Origin: an uncultured Bacteroidales bacterium
GTDB lineage: Bacteria; Bacteroidota; Bacteroidia; Bacteroidales; UBA932
Direction of reading: 5' to 3'
DNA: 49,559 nt
NCBI GenBank assembly: GCA_949297365.1
Contig: CASFSL010000020.1
Coordinates: 1 to 49,559 of the forward strand
Made by a program: the position numbers and the translations under genes. Position 1 is the first letter of the stretch. Each line of letters opens with the position of its first letter. Under the pieces are notes generated by a model. The model did no database searches, had not been told where the DNA came from, and saw only the letters and a program-made list of their open reading frames with translations. Of this stretch, positions 8,343 through 16,693 are shown one piece after another.

Positions 8343-9770
8343 CTACCGTTCATTCACCGGTGGGCGGAGGCCTAGACGGCTGACCGAGGACAATGCCCCG
8401 CAGATGGTCAGAATACCGGCCAGGAGCATCGCGTCATGGGGAGCACCGTCCCCGAAAAGATGGAAGAACATGGCGACGAGGGCCGCACCGGTGGACTGCC
8501 CCACAAGGCGGGCCGTAGCCAGCATACCGCCCGCGCTTCCGGCACGGTGATTGGGAGAGGAGCTGAGCAGCATGTGGTTGTTGGGCGACTGGAAGAAACC
8601 GAAGCCGGCTCCGCACATCATCAGCCGCCATGCGATATCCAGATGCGAGGCATCCTCGGGGATGAACGAGAGCAGGAAACAGCCCGCACTCATCAGCAGC
8701 AGGCCGAAAAGTCCGAGCAGTCCCGGATGTACCTTGCCGATAAGCGAGCCGGCCAGCGGGGCCACGAACACGATGACCAGCGGCCAGGAGGTCATCAGCA
8801 GCCCGGTCTCCACGGCATTCATTCCGAAAGTGTGCAGCAGCATGAAGGGTATGGCCACCATCGCCATCATCTGCGCCGTAAAGGAGACGATGCTGGTGAC
8901 TACCGACATCGTGAACACTGGGATGCGCAGAAGGTCGAAAGGCAGCATCGGGTACTTCCGGTCAAGCTGGCTCCGTACATAGATATAGCCCAGAACCAGA
9001 AGCAGAGCCACGCCTATGAGCACTACGGTGGGCCTTGCTCCGTGGGAATACATCTCGATGCAGCCTATAAGCAGACCGAAGACGGCGGCATTGAGCAGCG
9101 CGTCCTTGAAATTGAAATGCCGGCCCCGGACATGGGTCGGATTGTCCGGCAGATGCTTCCATGCCATGAAGAAAGTCACTATCCCCACCGGGATGTTGAT
9201 GGCGAAGAGCCAGGGCCATTCGGCAAACGAGAGGATCCCGGCCGCCACCGTCGGGCCGGCAACCGAGGCCAGGGCCACCACCGTGGCATTGAGCCCGACA
9301 CCACGGCCGAGGTATTTCTTCGGATAGGTGATCTTCACCAGAGTGGTATTGACGCTCATCATCATAGCCGCGCCTATGCCCTGAAAGACCCTGGAGGCCA
9401 CCAGCAGGGGCAGGGTATGTGAGAAAGAGCAGAAAAACGAGCCTATGGTGAACAGCACCACTCCTGAGACATACACACGCTTGTAGCTCAGAAGTTCTCC
9501 GAGCGATGAGAATGCCAGCAGGGTCATCATGATCACCAGCTGGAACGAATTGACCACCCAGATAGAATCGGCCGACGACACCCCGAGCTCCTGCGCGATG
9601 GTGGGCAGGGCCACGTTGCAGATATTGCCGTCCATCACCGACAGAAAGATACCGCACCAGAGTGACGCCACGGCATAGTATATCTTCGGGCGGTGCAGCC
9701 CGTCCCACTGCAGATTTCCGACGACGGTCTCCTCCTGTTCCGTACCTGACTTCAATTCCACCTTTTTCAT
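8343..9770 (-). CDS. MFS drug-efflux-type transporter, DHA2 family (copy 2)
   Basis: A 475-residue DHA2-type MFS protein, closely similar to copy 1 along its whole length: DGNICNVALPTIAQELG, DSIWVVNSFQLVIMMTLLA, ASRVFQGIGAAMMMSVN, GPTVAAGIL (motif C), and the same CGAGFGFFQSPNNH segment. It ends in a short polar tail, RPPVNER. ATG 9770 (MKKVELKSG) is preferred over the farther upstream frame opening at 9797 because a -7 box lies between them. A gap of 193 bp with its own promoter separates it from copy 1, so the two are likely independent units despite the tandem arrangement. The substrate cannot be told from sequence. Confidence 0.85.
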   Translation of the reverse strand: MKKVELKSGTEQEETVVGNLQWDGLHRPKIYYAVASLWCGIFLSVMDGNICNVALPTIAQELGVSSADSIWVVNSFQLVIMMTLLAFSSLGELLSYKRVYVSGVVLFTIGSFFCSFSHTLPLLVASRVFQGIGAAMMMSVNTTLVKITYPKKYLGRGVGLNATVVALASVAGPTVAAGILSFAEWPWLFAINIPVGIVTFFMAWKHLPDNPTHVRGRHFNFKDALLNAAVFGLLIGCIEMYSHGARPTVVLIGVALLLVLGYIYVRSQLDRKYPMLPFDLLRIPVFTMSVVTSIVSFTAQMMAMVAIPFMLLHTFGMNAVETGLLMTSWPLVIVFVAPLAGSLIGKVHPGLLGLFGLLLMSAGCFLLSFIPEDASHLDIAWRLMMCGAGFGFFQSPNNHMLLSSSPNHRAGSAGGMLATARLVGQSTGAALVAMFFHLFGDGAPHDAMLLAGILTICGALSSVSRLGLRPPVNER

Positions 9771-9778
9771 ACCGGCGG

Positions 9779-9786
9779 CAAATGTA
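9779..9786 (-). promoter_or_regulatory. -7 element (TACATTTG) of MFS copy 2, near-leaderless
   Basis: TACATTTG on the minus strand ends 8 bases before the ATG at 9770. It lies in the 16-base segment CAAATGTACGCAAAAT shared with MFS copy 1. A clear -33 TTTG is not visible. Confidence 0.5.
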
Positions 9787-9903
9787 CGCAAAATCATACA
9801 GCGCTGTCACTACCGGTTAATCTTCTTCCTATACCGGATTACCATTTTCGTAAATTTATTTTATTGATTATCACCCTTATTCATCATTTTTCAGAATATC
9901 TGC

Positions 9904-9911
9904 TAACTTTG
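9904..9911 (+). promoter_or_regulatory. -7 element (TAACTTTG) before the RhuM remnant
   Basis: TAACTTTG matches TAnnTTTG and lies 28 bases before the ATG at 9940, so the decayed gene still has a plausible promoter. Confidence 0.45.
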
Positions 9912-9939
9912 TTGAACTGACTTTTAAATTACTTGAGAC

Positions 9940-10220
9940 ATGGAGCAGAATGAGAAGATTGTAATTTATCAGACTGCCGACGGGCAGACTAGAATCGATG
10001 TGAAACTGGAGAATGATACCGTATGGCTGTCACAAAGCCAGATGGCTGAACTTTTTCAAAAAGATCAGTCCGTAATAGCGCGGCACACAGTTCCGCATCT
10101 GGGCCAATCAGGTGCTCAACACTCGTTGCTCTCACGCTTATGATAGCAGAGAGCCGTATGGAAGAGATGGACATGATGGTCAAGGTTATTGTCAATCTCA
10201 TTAACAAGAACAATCAATAA
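9940..10220 (+). pseudogene. RhuM-family gene remnant with internal deletions
   Basis: The first 48 residues (EKIVIYQTADGQTRIDVKLE, then VWLSQSQMAELFQKDQSVIARH) are the typical N-terminus of the virulence RhuM family. The same frame then jumps directly to TQFRIWANQVL, which in intact RhuM proteins lies about 60 residues further on, so an internal segment is missing. After a few more residues the frame is lost. A second frame from about 10105 ends at TAA 10218-10220 (MIAESRMEEMDMMVKVIVNL then INKNNQ) and may be the original C-terminus, but I am not sure of that. RhuM genes are often found in mobile or genomic-island settings. This is a dead copy, perhaps left by an older insertion. Confidence 0.75.
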
Positions 10221-10234
10221 TCTATATTTATTGT

Positions 10235-10242
10235 TAAATTTG
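10235..10242 (+). promoter_or_regulatory. -7 element (TAAATTTG) of the M49-like peptidase gene
   Basis: TAAATTTG matches TAnnTTTG and lies 31 bases before ATG 10274. No good -33 TTTG is seen. Confidence 0.5.
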
Positions 10243-10273
10243 CAGGAAGTACTAAACTCAAATATTGCGATAA

Positions 10274-11923
10274 ATGAACATCAACACCACAGCCAAAACC
10301 GTCTGCGCAGCCCTGATCGGAGCTGCGACAGTTGCGGGAATGACCTCCTGCGCAGGAAACCAGACAGAATCAACTATGAAGCAGAAAGTAGAGGAGTACG
10401 CTCCCTTTGAACTGACATCACCGCTGGCCGCCCAGCTGAGCGACAACGAGCGTCAGATCGTGGAACTTTTCTTCCAGATCGGCCAGATCGCCGACGACCT
10501 TTTCTGGCAGCAGACATTCGGGGACAAGAGCCTGATGGACCAGATCGCCGACCCCTATGCCAGACAGTTCGCCTACATCAACTACGGCCCCTGGGACCGT
10601 CTCGATGACAACAAGCCCTTCATCGACGGCTACGGAGCCAAGCCCGACGTATGCACCTACTACCCCGAGGACATCACCCTCGAGGAATTCAACGCCTACG
10701 ATGACCCGAATAAGTCATCCTGGTACACAGTGCTCCGCCGCGATGAGAACGGCAAGCTGAAGACCGTATGGTACCACGAGGAGTACGCCGAGCAGGTGAA
10801 CCGTATGTGTGAGCTCATGCAGCAGGCCGCCGACCTGGCCGAGGATCCGGGCCTGAAGAACTATCTGCTCAAACGCATCGAGTCTTTCAGGACTGACGAT
10901 TACCTCCCCAGCGACCTGGCCTGGATGGACATGAAGGACAGCAGGATAGACTTCGTCATCGGCCCCATCGAGAGCTACGACGACAAGTTCCAGGAGACCA
11001 AGACCTCCTACGAGGCCTTCATCCTGCTCAAGGACACCGAGCGCAGCAAGGACCTGGCCAAGTTCGTAGCCATGCTCCCCGCCCTGCAGAAAGAGCTCCC
11101 CTGCAAGCCCGAGTACAAGACCTTCGTGCCCGGCACCTCCTCCGACCTCAACGTCTATGACGTGGTCTACTACGCCGGAGACTGCAACGCCGGCAGCAAG
11201 ACCATCGCCATCAACCTGCCCAACGACGAGCGCGTTCACGCCATGAAGGGTACCCGCCGTCTCCAGCTGCGCAACTCGATGCAGGCCAAGTTCGACAAGA
11301 TCCTCCTCCCCATCGGTGAGCTGGTACTCGCACCCGAAGACCACGAGCACCTGAAATTCGACGCCTTCTTCTGGAACGTAACCTTCCATGAAGTAGCTCA
11401 CGGCCTGGGCATCAAGGAGACCATCAACGGCAAGGGCAGCGTAGACGCGGCCATGGGCACCGAGAAGACATCCTGGGAAGAGGCCAAGGCCGACATCCTC
11501 GGACTCTTCATGGTTTGCAACCTCATAGAGAAAGGCGAGATCACCGGTATCAGCATTGAGGATGCCGTCACCACCTATATCGCGGGCATCTTCCGCTCGG
11601 TACGTTTCGGAGCCGCATCGTCACACGGCAAGGCCAATATGATGTGCTTCAACTTTATGGAGCAGCAGGGAGCCTTCTCCCGCAATGCCGACGGCCTCTA
11701 CGTAATCGACTTCGAGAAGTCCAAGGCAGCCATCAACGCATGGGCCGACCTGATCCTGACTACCCAGGGCAACGGCGACGTGACATTCGCCACCGAGTTC
11801 CGTGAGAAGAACGGCGGCATCACCCCCGCCCTCCAGGCCGACCTTGACCGCATCAATGCAGCCGGTATTCCCAAGGACATTTTCTTTATACAGGGCCCCG
11901 ATGTACTCTTCGGCACTAAGTAG
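10274..11923 (+). CDS. Lipoprotein metallopeptidase, dipeptidyl-peptidase III (M49)-like
   Basis: 549 residues. A signal peptide ends near MTSC (lipobox-like), so the protein is probably anchored on the periplasmic or outer surface. A zinc site is visible as HEVAH (372-376) and a second motif WEEAKAD (401-407), spaced as in M49 enzymes, where a Glu of the second motif is the third ligand. Classical DPP III has a six-residue HELLGH motif; here it is the normal five-residue HEXXH, as in the Bacteroidota/plant branch of the family. The segment VIGPIESYDDKFQETKTSYE upstream also fits that branch. Expected role: hydrolysis of oligopeptides; the true substrate is unknown. Third codon positions are strongly C-rich, suggesting good expression. 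Its end overlaps the next gene by 23 bases. Confidence 0.8.
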   Translation: MNINTTAKTVCAALIGAATVAGMTSCAGNQTESTMKQKVEEYAPFELTSPLAAQLSDNERQIVELFFQIGQIADDLFWQQTFGDKSLMDQIADPYARQFAYINYGPWDRLDDNKPFIDGYGAKPDVCTYYPEDITLEEFNAYDDPNKSSWYTVLRRDENGKLKTVWYHEEYAEQVNRMCELMQQAADLAEDPGLKNYLLKRIESFRTDDYLPSDLAWMDMKDSRIDFVIGPIESYDDKFQETKTSYEAFILLKDTERSKDLAKFVAMLPALQKELPCKPEYKTFVPGTSSDLNVYDVVYYAGDCNAGSKTIAINLPNDERVHAMKGTRRLQLRNSMQAKFDKILLPIGELVLAPEDHEHLKFDAFFWNVTFHEVAHGLGIKETINGKGSVDAAMGTEKTSWEEAKADILGLFMVCNLIEKGEITGISIEDAVTTYIAGIFRSVRFGAASSHGKANMMCFNFMEQQGAFSRNADGLYVIDFEKSKAAINAWADLILTTQGNGDVTFATEFREKNGGITPALQADLDRINAAGIPKDIFFIQGPDVLFGTK

Positions 11924-12872
11924 ATCCGCAGTGCTGCTGCTCACGTTGGCGGCACTCGCAACAGTTACAGTATCGTCCTGCCGCACCCAAAGCGGCGGGA
12001 CTGATACTTTTATACCCGCAGCTCCCGACTGGTCGGACAAAGCGGCCTGGTATATCTCAGAACCTGCAACGGCCCCGGAAGCGGACATTTTTTACATCCT
12101 GCCCACCTGCGTCTGGGACTGGACCGCTGAGGACGGACTGCTCTGCCGCTATTCGGACTACAGACGTACCGACCACATAGAGGCGTTCATGCCCTCGGTC
12201 GAGCTGGCGGAGAATATTTTCGCCCAGGGACAATACGGTTTCTACTGCCCCTACTACCGGCAGATAACCCTCAACGTCTGGATGGACGGAGAGGCAGCTG
12301 TCGAAGAGCTGTTCCCGCTGTCGATGGAGGATGTCAGAGAGGCATTCGACTATTATCTGGAACATTACAATAACGGCAGGCCCTTCGTCCTGGCCGGATT
12401 CAGTCAGGGCGGCAAGGCAGTGGTGGAACTGGTCAAGCATCTCCCGGCAGAAGCCTATGAACGGATGGCCGCAGCCTACGCCATCGGCTACCGCATCTCG
12501 GACGAGGAGCTGGCGCAATACCCCCGGCTGCTTCCGGCCACGGACTCGACCGGTACCGGCACCATTATCTGCTACAACTCCGTAGCCTACCCCGAAGCCG
12601 CCTGCGGGGTACTTTCCCCCAGCGATGTCTGCATCAACCCGGTGAACTGGACCACTGACGCCACCCCTGCGATCCTCAACGACTCGGTGACCGTCACTGT
12701 AGACACCGTCAGTCATCTGCTGATAGTGGACGGCCTTGACCCGGAGCATTACTACTCACCGTCCCTGGCATCGACATTCCCCCTGGGCAACTATCACCTG
12801 CAGGAGCTTACCCTGTATCAGGAGCACCTGCGCAGAAATACCGCTCTACGGCTATATTATTTTGAAAAATGA
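11901..12872 (+). CDS. DUF3089-family alpha/beta hydrolase, lipoprotein
   Basis: 323 residues. ATG 11901 begins a signal peptide ending TVSSC (lipobox-like); the frame is open back to 11802, but that part lies within the preceding gene and is not signal-like. The early segment ADIFYILPTCVWDW is typical of DUF3089, and GFSQGG (166-171) is the nucleophile elbow with Ser168. A late Asp/His pair for the triad is plausible (VDGLDPEHYY region) but not proven. The 23-bp overlap with the metallopeptidase suggests translational coupling and a joint role in degrading an extracellular or periplasmic substrate; the substrate is unknown. Confidence 0.8.
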   Translation: MYSSALSRSAVLLLTLAALATVTVSSCRTQSGGTDTFIPAAPDWSDKAAWYISEPATAPEADIFYILPTCVWDWTAEDGLLCRYSDYRRTDHIEAFMPSVELAENIFAQGQYGFYCPYYRQITLNVWMDGEAAVEELFPLSMEDVREAFDYYLEHYNNGRPFVLAGFSQGGKAVVELVKHLPAEAYERMAAAYAIGYRISDEELAQYPRLLPATDSTGTGTIICYNSVAYPEAACGVLSPSDVCINPVNWTTDATPAILNDSVTVTVDTVSHLLIVDGLDPEHYYSPSLASTFPLGNYHLQELTLYQEHLRRNTALRLYYFEK

Positions 12873-12874
12873 GT

Positions 12875-12882
12875 TAACTTTG
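12875..12882 (+). promoter_or_regulatory. -7 element (TAACTTTG) of the WG-repeat/caspase gene
   Basis: TAACTTTG matches TAnnTTTG, begins 3 bases after the preceding stop and lies 25 bases before ATG 12908. The gene may therefore be transcribed independently of the hydrolase pair. Confidence 0.5.
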
Positions 12883-12907
12883 CTGTTTACGCTCAAGAAC
12901 TTAAAAT

Positions 12908-14686
12908 ATGAGAAGGATTTTTTCGACAATACTCGGTATCATACTGGGAACAACTTTATTATCTGCACAGAATCTTATTGGACAGCAGGACACTGCATCC
13001 GGATTGTGGGGATTCAAGGACTCCACCGGCAACTGGGTCATTGCCCCTGAGTTCAACTTTGCCAGTCAGTTCTCCGAAGGTCTTGCCGGTGTGTGCATGA
13101 ATGGGAAATGGGGGTATATCAACCCAGAGGGAGAAGTTGCAATCCCTTGCCAGTTCGATGACGCCACATATTTTTCAGAAAAACTTGCGGGCGCATGTAA
13201 AGACGGAAAATGGGGCTTTATCAACCGAAGCGGTGCCATGGTCATCCCGTTCCAATACGAAGAGATTCGGTCGTTCATCGACGGACTCGCCCCTGTAAAG
13301 GAGAACGGCGAGTGGAGCTTTATAGACAGCTGCGGATACCATTACAACAGTAAGAGCGAATATTTCCCGTTTTATGCCAAAAGCATAATAGAGCCGCACG
13401 TCAACAAATGGCAGCAGAAAGGCAGATACGAGAAAACGGAGGACTATCTCGAAAGAGTCAACAGCTCCACCAGACAGAAGTTCATCGACAGCCTTACGCT
13501 CATCGTAAGAAACAGTTTTATCAGCAGAAACACCAAGAACCTGCGTACAGCGCAGAAACTCATCGACTACGATGCCGACAATGAGGTCTTCCTGATAAAT
13601 GACACCCGCTTCGGAGAGATTCTCGTTCCTGTCCCTATTGACAGAGCACCCGAGTTCGAACACCAGTTCTCCTCTCTTAGGAAACAGAGCGAGTACGGTA
13701 TCGCTGACGGCCATCTGGCACTCACTTCAGTGACTTATCTCATGGCCGACGGAAGCACTTTCACTTACAGCGACGACTCTGACATACAGTATGCTGATGT
13801 AAATATCGAATATCAGTTCGATCCCGTGGACATCAATATGGACCGAGGACAGGACACCAGAGACAATTTACGCAGGACTGGTTCCAGAACCCTGACAGTA
13901 GGCCGTTCGGCAGTAGATACGGACATTCCCAGAACCGGCAGGGTTGCCGAAAACACCTTCGCAGTCATCATAGCCAATGAGAATTACGACACGGAATCCA
14001 GCGTAGAGTTTGCCGGAAACGACGGTACTGTATTCAGTCAGTACTGCGAACAGACCCTGGGTATCCCCGAATCCAATATTCACATAGTCTACGACGCGAC
14101 TCTCAACAACATACGCGCACAGGTCAACTGGCTCAGCAATGTGGGCAACGCCTGGAAAGGCGAGGCAAGGCTGATATTCTACTATGCCGGTCACGGTATT
14201 CCGGACGAGTCCTCAAAAGAGGCTTACATCCTGCCTTCTGACGGTTACGGCAGCGATGTCGCCACAGGATACAGACTCAGCGAACTGTACTCCCAACTCT
14301 CATCCATCCCCTCGCAGAGCACCGTGGTCTTTCTGGACGCATGTTTCTCCGGAGCCAGCCGCGATGACGGTATGCTCTCGTCAGTGAGAGGCGTGGCCAT
14401 CAAGGTCAGGAACAACATTCCCGACGGTCGCCTGATAGTGTTCTCCGCTGCCCAGAAAGACGAGACCGCACTGCCGTACAACGAGATGGGACACGGAATG
14501 TTCACCTATTTCCTACTGGATAAACTGCGGGAAACCAAAGGTGACGTTACTTTGGGAGAACTCAGCGACTACATAAAGGAGATGGTGGGCAAGCAGTCCA
14601 TAGTCTCAAAATACCGCAAGCCCCAGACCCCCGGTGTAACCGTCGGCAAAGAACTGGAGAATCTATGGCGCGGGATAAAACTTTAA
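12908..14686 (+). CDS. Secreted WG-repeat protein with C-terminal caspase-like (C14) domain
   Basis: 592 residues. There is a signal peptide (MRRIFSTILGIILGTTLLSA) without a lipobox, so export is likely. Residues about 33-145 hold WG-type repeats (GLWGFKDSTGNWVIAPEF, GKWGYINPEGEVAIPCQF, GKWGFINRSGAMVIPFQY, GEWSFIDSCG). A spacer of about 200 residues with no recognised domain follows. Residues about 350-585 form a caspase/metacaspase fold: FAVIIANENY at the first strand, catalytic His429 in YYAGHG and Cys479 in DACFSG, with FSAAQKDETA after it. Both catalytic residues are present. WG repeats are ligand-binding or scaffold modules. An exported caspase-fold protease fused to them suggests a maturation or sensing protease, perhaps self-processing; no partner gene is evident nearby. 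Confidence 0.85.
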   Translation: MRRIFSTILGIILGTTLLSAQNLIGQQDTASGLWGFKDSTGNWVIAPEFNFASQFSEGLAGVCMNGKWGYINPEGEVAIPCQFDDATYFSEKLAGACKDGKWGFINRSGAMVIPFQYEEIRSFIDGLAPVKENGEWSFIDSCGYHYNSKSEYFPFYAKSIIEPHVNKWQQKGRYEKTEDYLERVNSSTRQKFIDSLTLIVRNSFISRNTKNLRTAQKLIDYDADNEVFLINDTRFGEILVPVPIDRAPEFEHQFSSLRKQSEYGIADGHLALTSVTYLMADGSTFTYSDDSDIQYADVNIEYQFDPVDINMDRGQDTRDNLRRTGSRTLTVGRSAVDTDIPRTGRVAENTFAVIIANENYDTESSVEFAGNDGTVFSQYCEQTLGIPESNIHIVYDATLNNIRAQVNWLSNVGNAWKGEARLIFYYAGHGIPDESSKEAYILPSDGYGSDVATGYRLSELYSQLSSIPSQSTVVFLDACFSGASRDDGMLSSVRGVAIKVRNNIPDGRLIVFSAAQKDETALPYNEMGHGMFTYFLLDKLRETKGDVTLGELSDYIKEMVGKQSIVSKYRKPQTPGVTVGKELENLWRGIKL

Positions 14687-14694
14687 AAAAGAAG

Positions 14695-14768
14695 TGGAGC
14701 ATACCGGAGTCGAACCGGTTACCTCGACACTGCCAGTGTCGCGCTCTAGCCAAATGAGCTAATGCCCC
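14695..14768 (-). tRNA. tRNA-Ala (anticodon GGC)
   Basis: The minus strand folds into a complete 74-nt cloverleaf: acceptor GGGGCAT/ATGCTCC with discriminator A, D-arm GCTC/GAGC, anticodon stem CGACA/TGTCG with loop CTGGCAG, 5-base variable region, T-arm ACCGG/CCGGT with TTCGACT. The anticodon is GGC (Ala). The acceptor contains the G3-U70 wobble that specifies alanine. CCA is not encoded. A run of six T follows on the minus strand. Confidence 0.95.
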
Positions 14769-14794
14769 GTCACCCACTCTCCTAAGTGGGACTG

Positions 14795-14824
14795 CAAAGA
14801 TAAGGCAATTTTTTTATTTACAAA
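14795..14824 (-). promoter_or_regulatory. Promoter of tRNA-Ala
   Basis: On the minus strand TTTG (14824-14821) and TATCTTTG (14802-14795) are 18 bp apart, close to the Bacteroides consensus. The -7 box lies 26 bases upstream of the tRNA, so the tRNA need not depend on read-through from the transporter. Confidence 0.6.
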
Positions 14825-14843
14825 ACTTTTATCCGCCACACTG

Positions 14844-16172
14844 TTACAGCCAGCCGAAAATCATGATGACCGCTATGACTATCGGGGCTACATAGCGCAC
14901 CATATAGAAGATGACATCGTACAGCCGCCTGTTGGGCAGAGTCCCTCCGTTGGAGAGCTCGTCCACAAAGGCCGGACGCTTCATCTTCCAGCCGACGAAG
15001 ACCACCACCAGAAGCCCGCACAGTGGCATCAGGAAATTGGCCGATATCATGTCGAAGAAGTCAAAGAATGTCCTGCCCAGGATACGGATGTCCGAAAGCA
15101 CGCCGCCTGACAGGGCGCAGAGAGTGCAGAGCACCAGACACACTCCTGAAGAGAGCAGGACAGCCGTACGCCGTCTCAGCCGGCACTCTTCGATAAGGAA
15201 AGTCACCGACACCTCCAACAGGGATATGGATGAGGTTATGGCCGCAATGAAGAGTACGAAGAAGAACAGTATCGATATCACGCCTCCTCCTGCCATCTGG
15301 TCAAATATATCGGGCAGCACCACGAAGAGCAGACCGGGCCCCTCGCTCGGAGATATGCCGAAGGCAAATACTGCCGGCATGATGGCGATACCGGCCAGGA
15401 TAGCGAAAAACGTATCGGAAACGGCTGTAAGCGAGGAGAGCTTGACGATCTTCTCGTGCTTCTTGACATACGAGCCGTAAGTCAGGATAGTGGCACACCC
15501 GATACTCAGGGAGAAGAAGGCCTGTCCCAGGGCATTGAGGAAGGTATCCGCCGTCACCTTGGAGAAATCGGGCCTGAAGAGGAACTCCAGTCCGGCACCG
15601 GCTCCCGGCAGGGTGACAGAGCGGACTGCGATGACGATAATCGTGAGAAAGAGCAGCGGCATCATGATCTTCGTGTACCGCTCTATGCCGTCCTTGATGC
15701 CGGCCAGCAGCACGAGGGCAGTAAGCAGCAGGAACACCCAGGTATAGGCGAGTGTCCGCCACGGCGATGAGACGGCAGCGGCGAAGAAGCCCTCAGAAGC
15801 CCCCTGCTCAGGCAGAGAGAACGACACCGAATGTACCAGATAGTCTATGGTCCAGCCTCCCACCACGCAGTAGAACGCGATAAGAGCCACCGATGCCAGT
15901 ACGCCCAGCACGCCGACCAGTCCCCAGCGGCCTTTGGGATGAAGCACCTTGAAGGCCCGGACAGCATTGACCTGACTGCGGCGGCCCACCACGAACTCCG
16001 ACATCATGATAGGCAGGCACAGCAGGAAGACCAGCACCAGATAGATGATGATGAAGGCCGCACCGCCGTTGGTGCCCATCAGATAAGGGAAACGCCACAG
16101 ATTGCCCAGACCGATGGCAGAGCCGGCCATGGCGACCAGAACTCCGAAAGAGGATTTGAAGTTGTCTCTCAT
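14844..16172 (-). CDS. Sodium-dependent symporter, SNF/NSS family
   Basis: A 442-residue multi-helix membrane protein. The opening FGVLVAMAGSAIGLGNLWRF followed by PYLMGTNGGAAF is the TM1 Na+/substrate-binding signature of the neurotransmitter:sodium symporter family (LeuT, MhsT and TnaT are bacterial members). About 11-12 hydrophobic segments follow, ending with a highly hydrophobic helix (YVAPIVIAVIMIFGWL). Likely role: Na+-driven amino-acid uptake across the inner membrane. Its start codon overlaps the folA stop by 4 bases (16169-16172), so it is probably translated with thyA-folA. A diverged copy of its 3' end is found at 48590-48644. Confidence 0.9.
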   Translation of the reverse strand: MRDNFKSSFGVLVAMAGSAIGLGNLWRFPYLMGTNGGAAFIIIYLVLVFLLCLPIMMSEFVVGRRSQVNAVRAFKVLHPKGRWGLVGVLGVLASVALIAFYCVVGGWTIDYLVHSVSFSLPEQGASEGFFAAAVSSPWRTLAYTWVFLLLTALVLLAGIKDGIERYTKIMMPLLFLTIIVIAVRSVTLPGAGAGLEFLFRPDFSKVTADTFLNALGQAFFSLSIGCATILTYGSYVKKHEKIVKLSSLTAVSDTFFAILAGIAIMPAVFAFGISPSEGPGLLFVVLPDIFDQMAGGGVISILFFFVLFIAAITSSISLLEVSVTFLIEECRLRRRTAVLLSSGVCLVLCTLCALSGGVLSDIRILGRTFFDFFDMISANFLMPLCGLLVVVFVGWKMKRPAFVDELSNGGTLPNRRLYDVIFYMVRYVAPIVIAVIMIFGWL

Positions 16173-16672
16173 AATCTGCTATAGGTTACGAATGAATAAT
16201 CATAGCCGGAGCGGTCGTCATGCAGGAGCTCAGAGCGGGTCTCCTCTCTCCAGTGAGCCGGCTCTATCCCGGGGAAGAACACCTCGGCATCACCGATGAC
16301 GGCCTCCACTTCCGTAATATACAGCCTGTCCGCCAGCGACATGGCCTGACTGTAAAGCTGTCCTCCGCCTATGACGAACACTTCCTCCGCACCTGGTCCC
16401 GAGGCCTGAGCTTTGGCCAGAGCCTCTTCCAAAGTGCCGCAGAACTCCGCCTCACAGCCTTCCGGAGCAGTGTGACGGCGGCTCACCACGATATTTTTCC
16501 TACCGGGCAAAGGCCTCTCCCCTATCGAGAGCCAGGTATTGTACCCCATGACGACAGGATGACCCAGGGTAACCCGCTTGAAGTATTTAAGGTCCCCGGA
16601 TATGTGCCAGAGCATCTGATTGCCGCGTCCGATAGCGTTGTTACGCGCTTTTGCTACTATTATCGATATCAT
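16169..16672 (-). CDS. folA: Dihydrofolate reductase
   Basis: 167 residues, normal for bacterial DHFR. ISIIVAKARNNAIGRGNQML is the usual N-terminus, with the catalytic acid Asp27 in LWHISGDLKYFK. VVMGYNTWLSIG is the cofactor-binding helix region and VFVIGGGQLYSQAM the conserved GG motif. It reduces dihydrofolate to tetrahydrofolate with NADPH, regenerating the folate oxidised by ThyA, whose gene ends 21 bases upstream. It overlaps the downstream symporter by 4 bases. The pairing with thyA is a common functional operon. Confidence 0.95.
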   Translation of the reverse strand: MISIIVAKARNNAIGRGNQMLWHISGDLKYFKRVTLGHPVVMGYNTWLSIGERPLPGRKNIVVSRRHTAPEGCEAEFCGTLEEALAKAQASGPGAEEVFVIGGGQLYSQAMSLADRLYITEVEAVIGDAEVFFPGIEPAHWREETRSELLHDDRSGYDYSFVTYSRL

Positions 16673-16693
16673 AGACAGAGTTTTATTTCAAGG

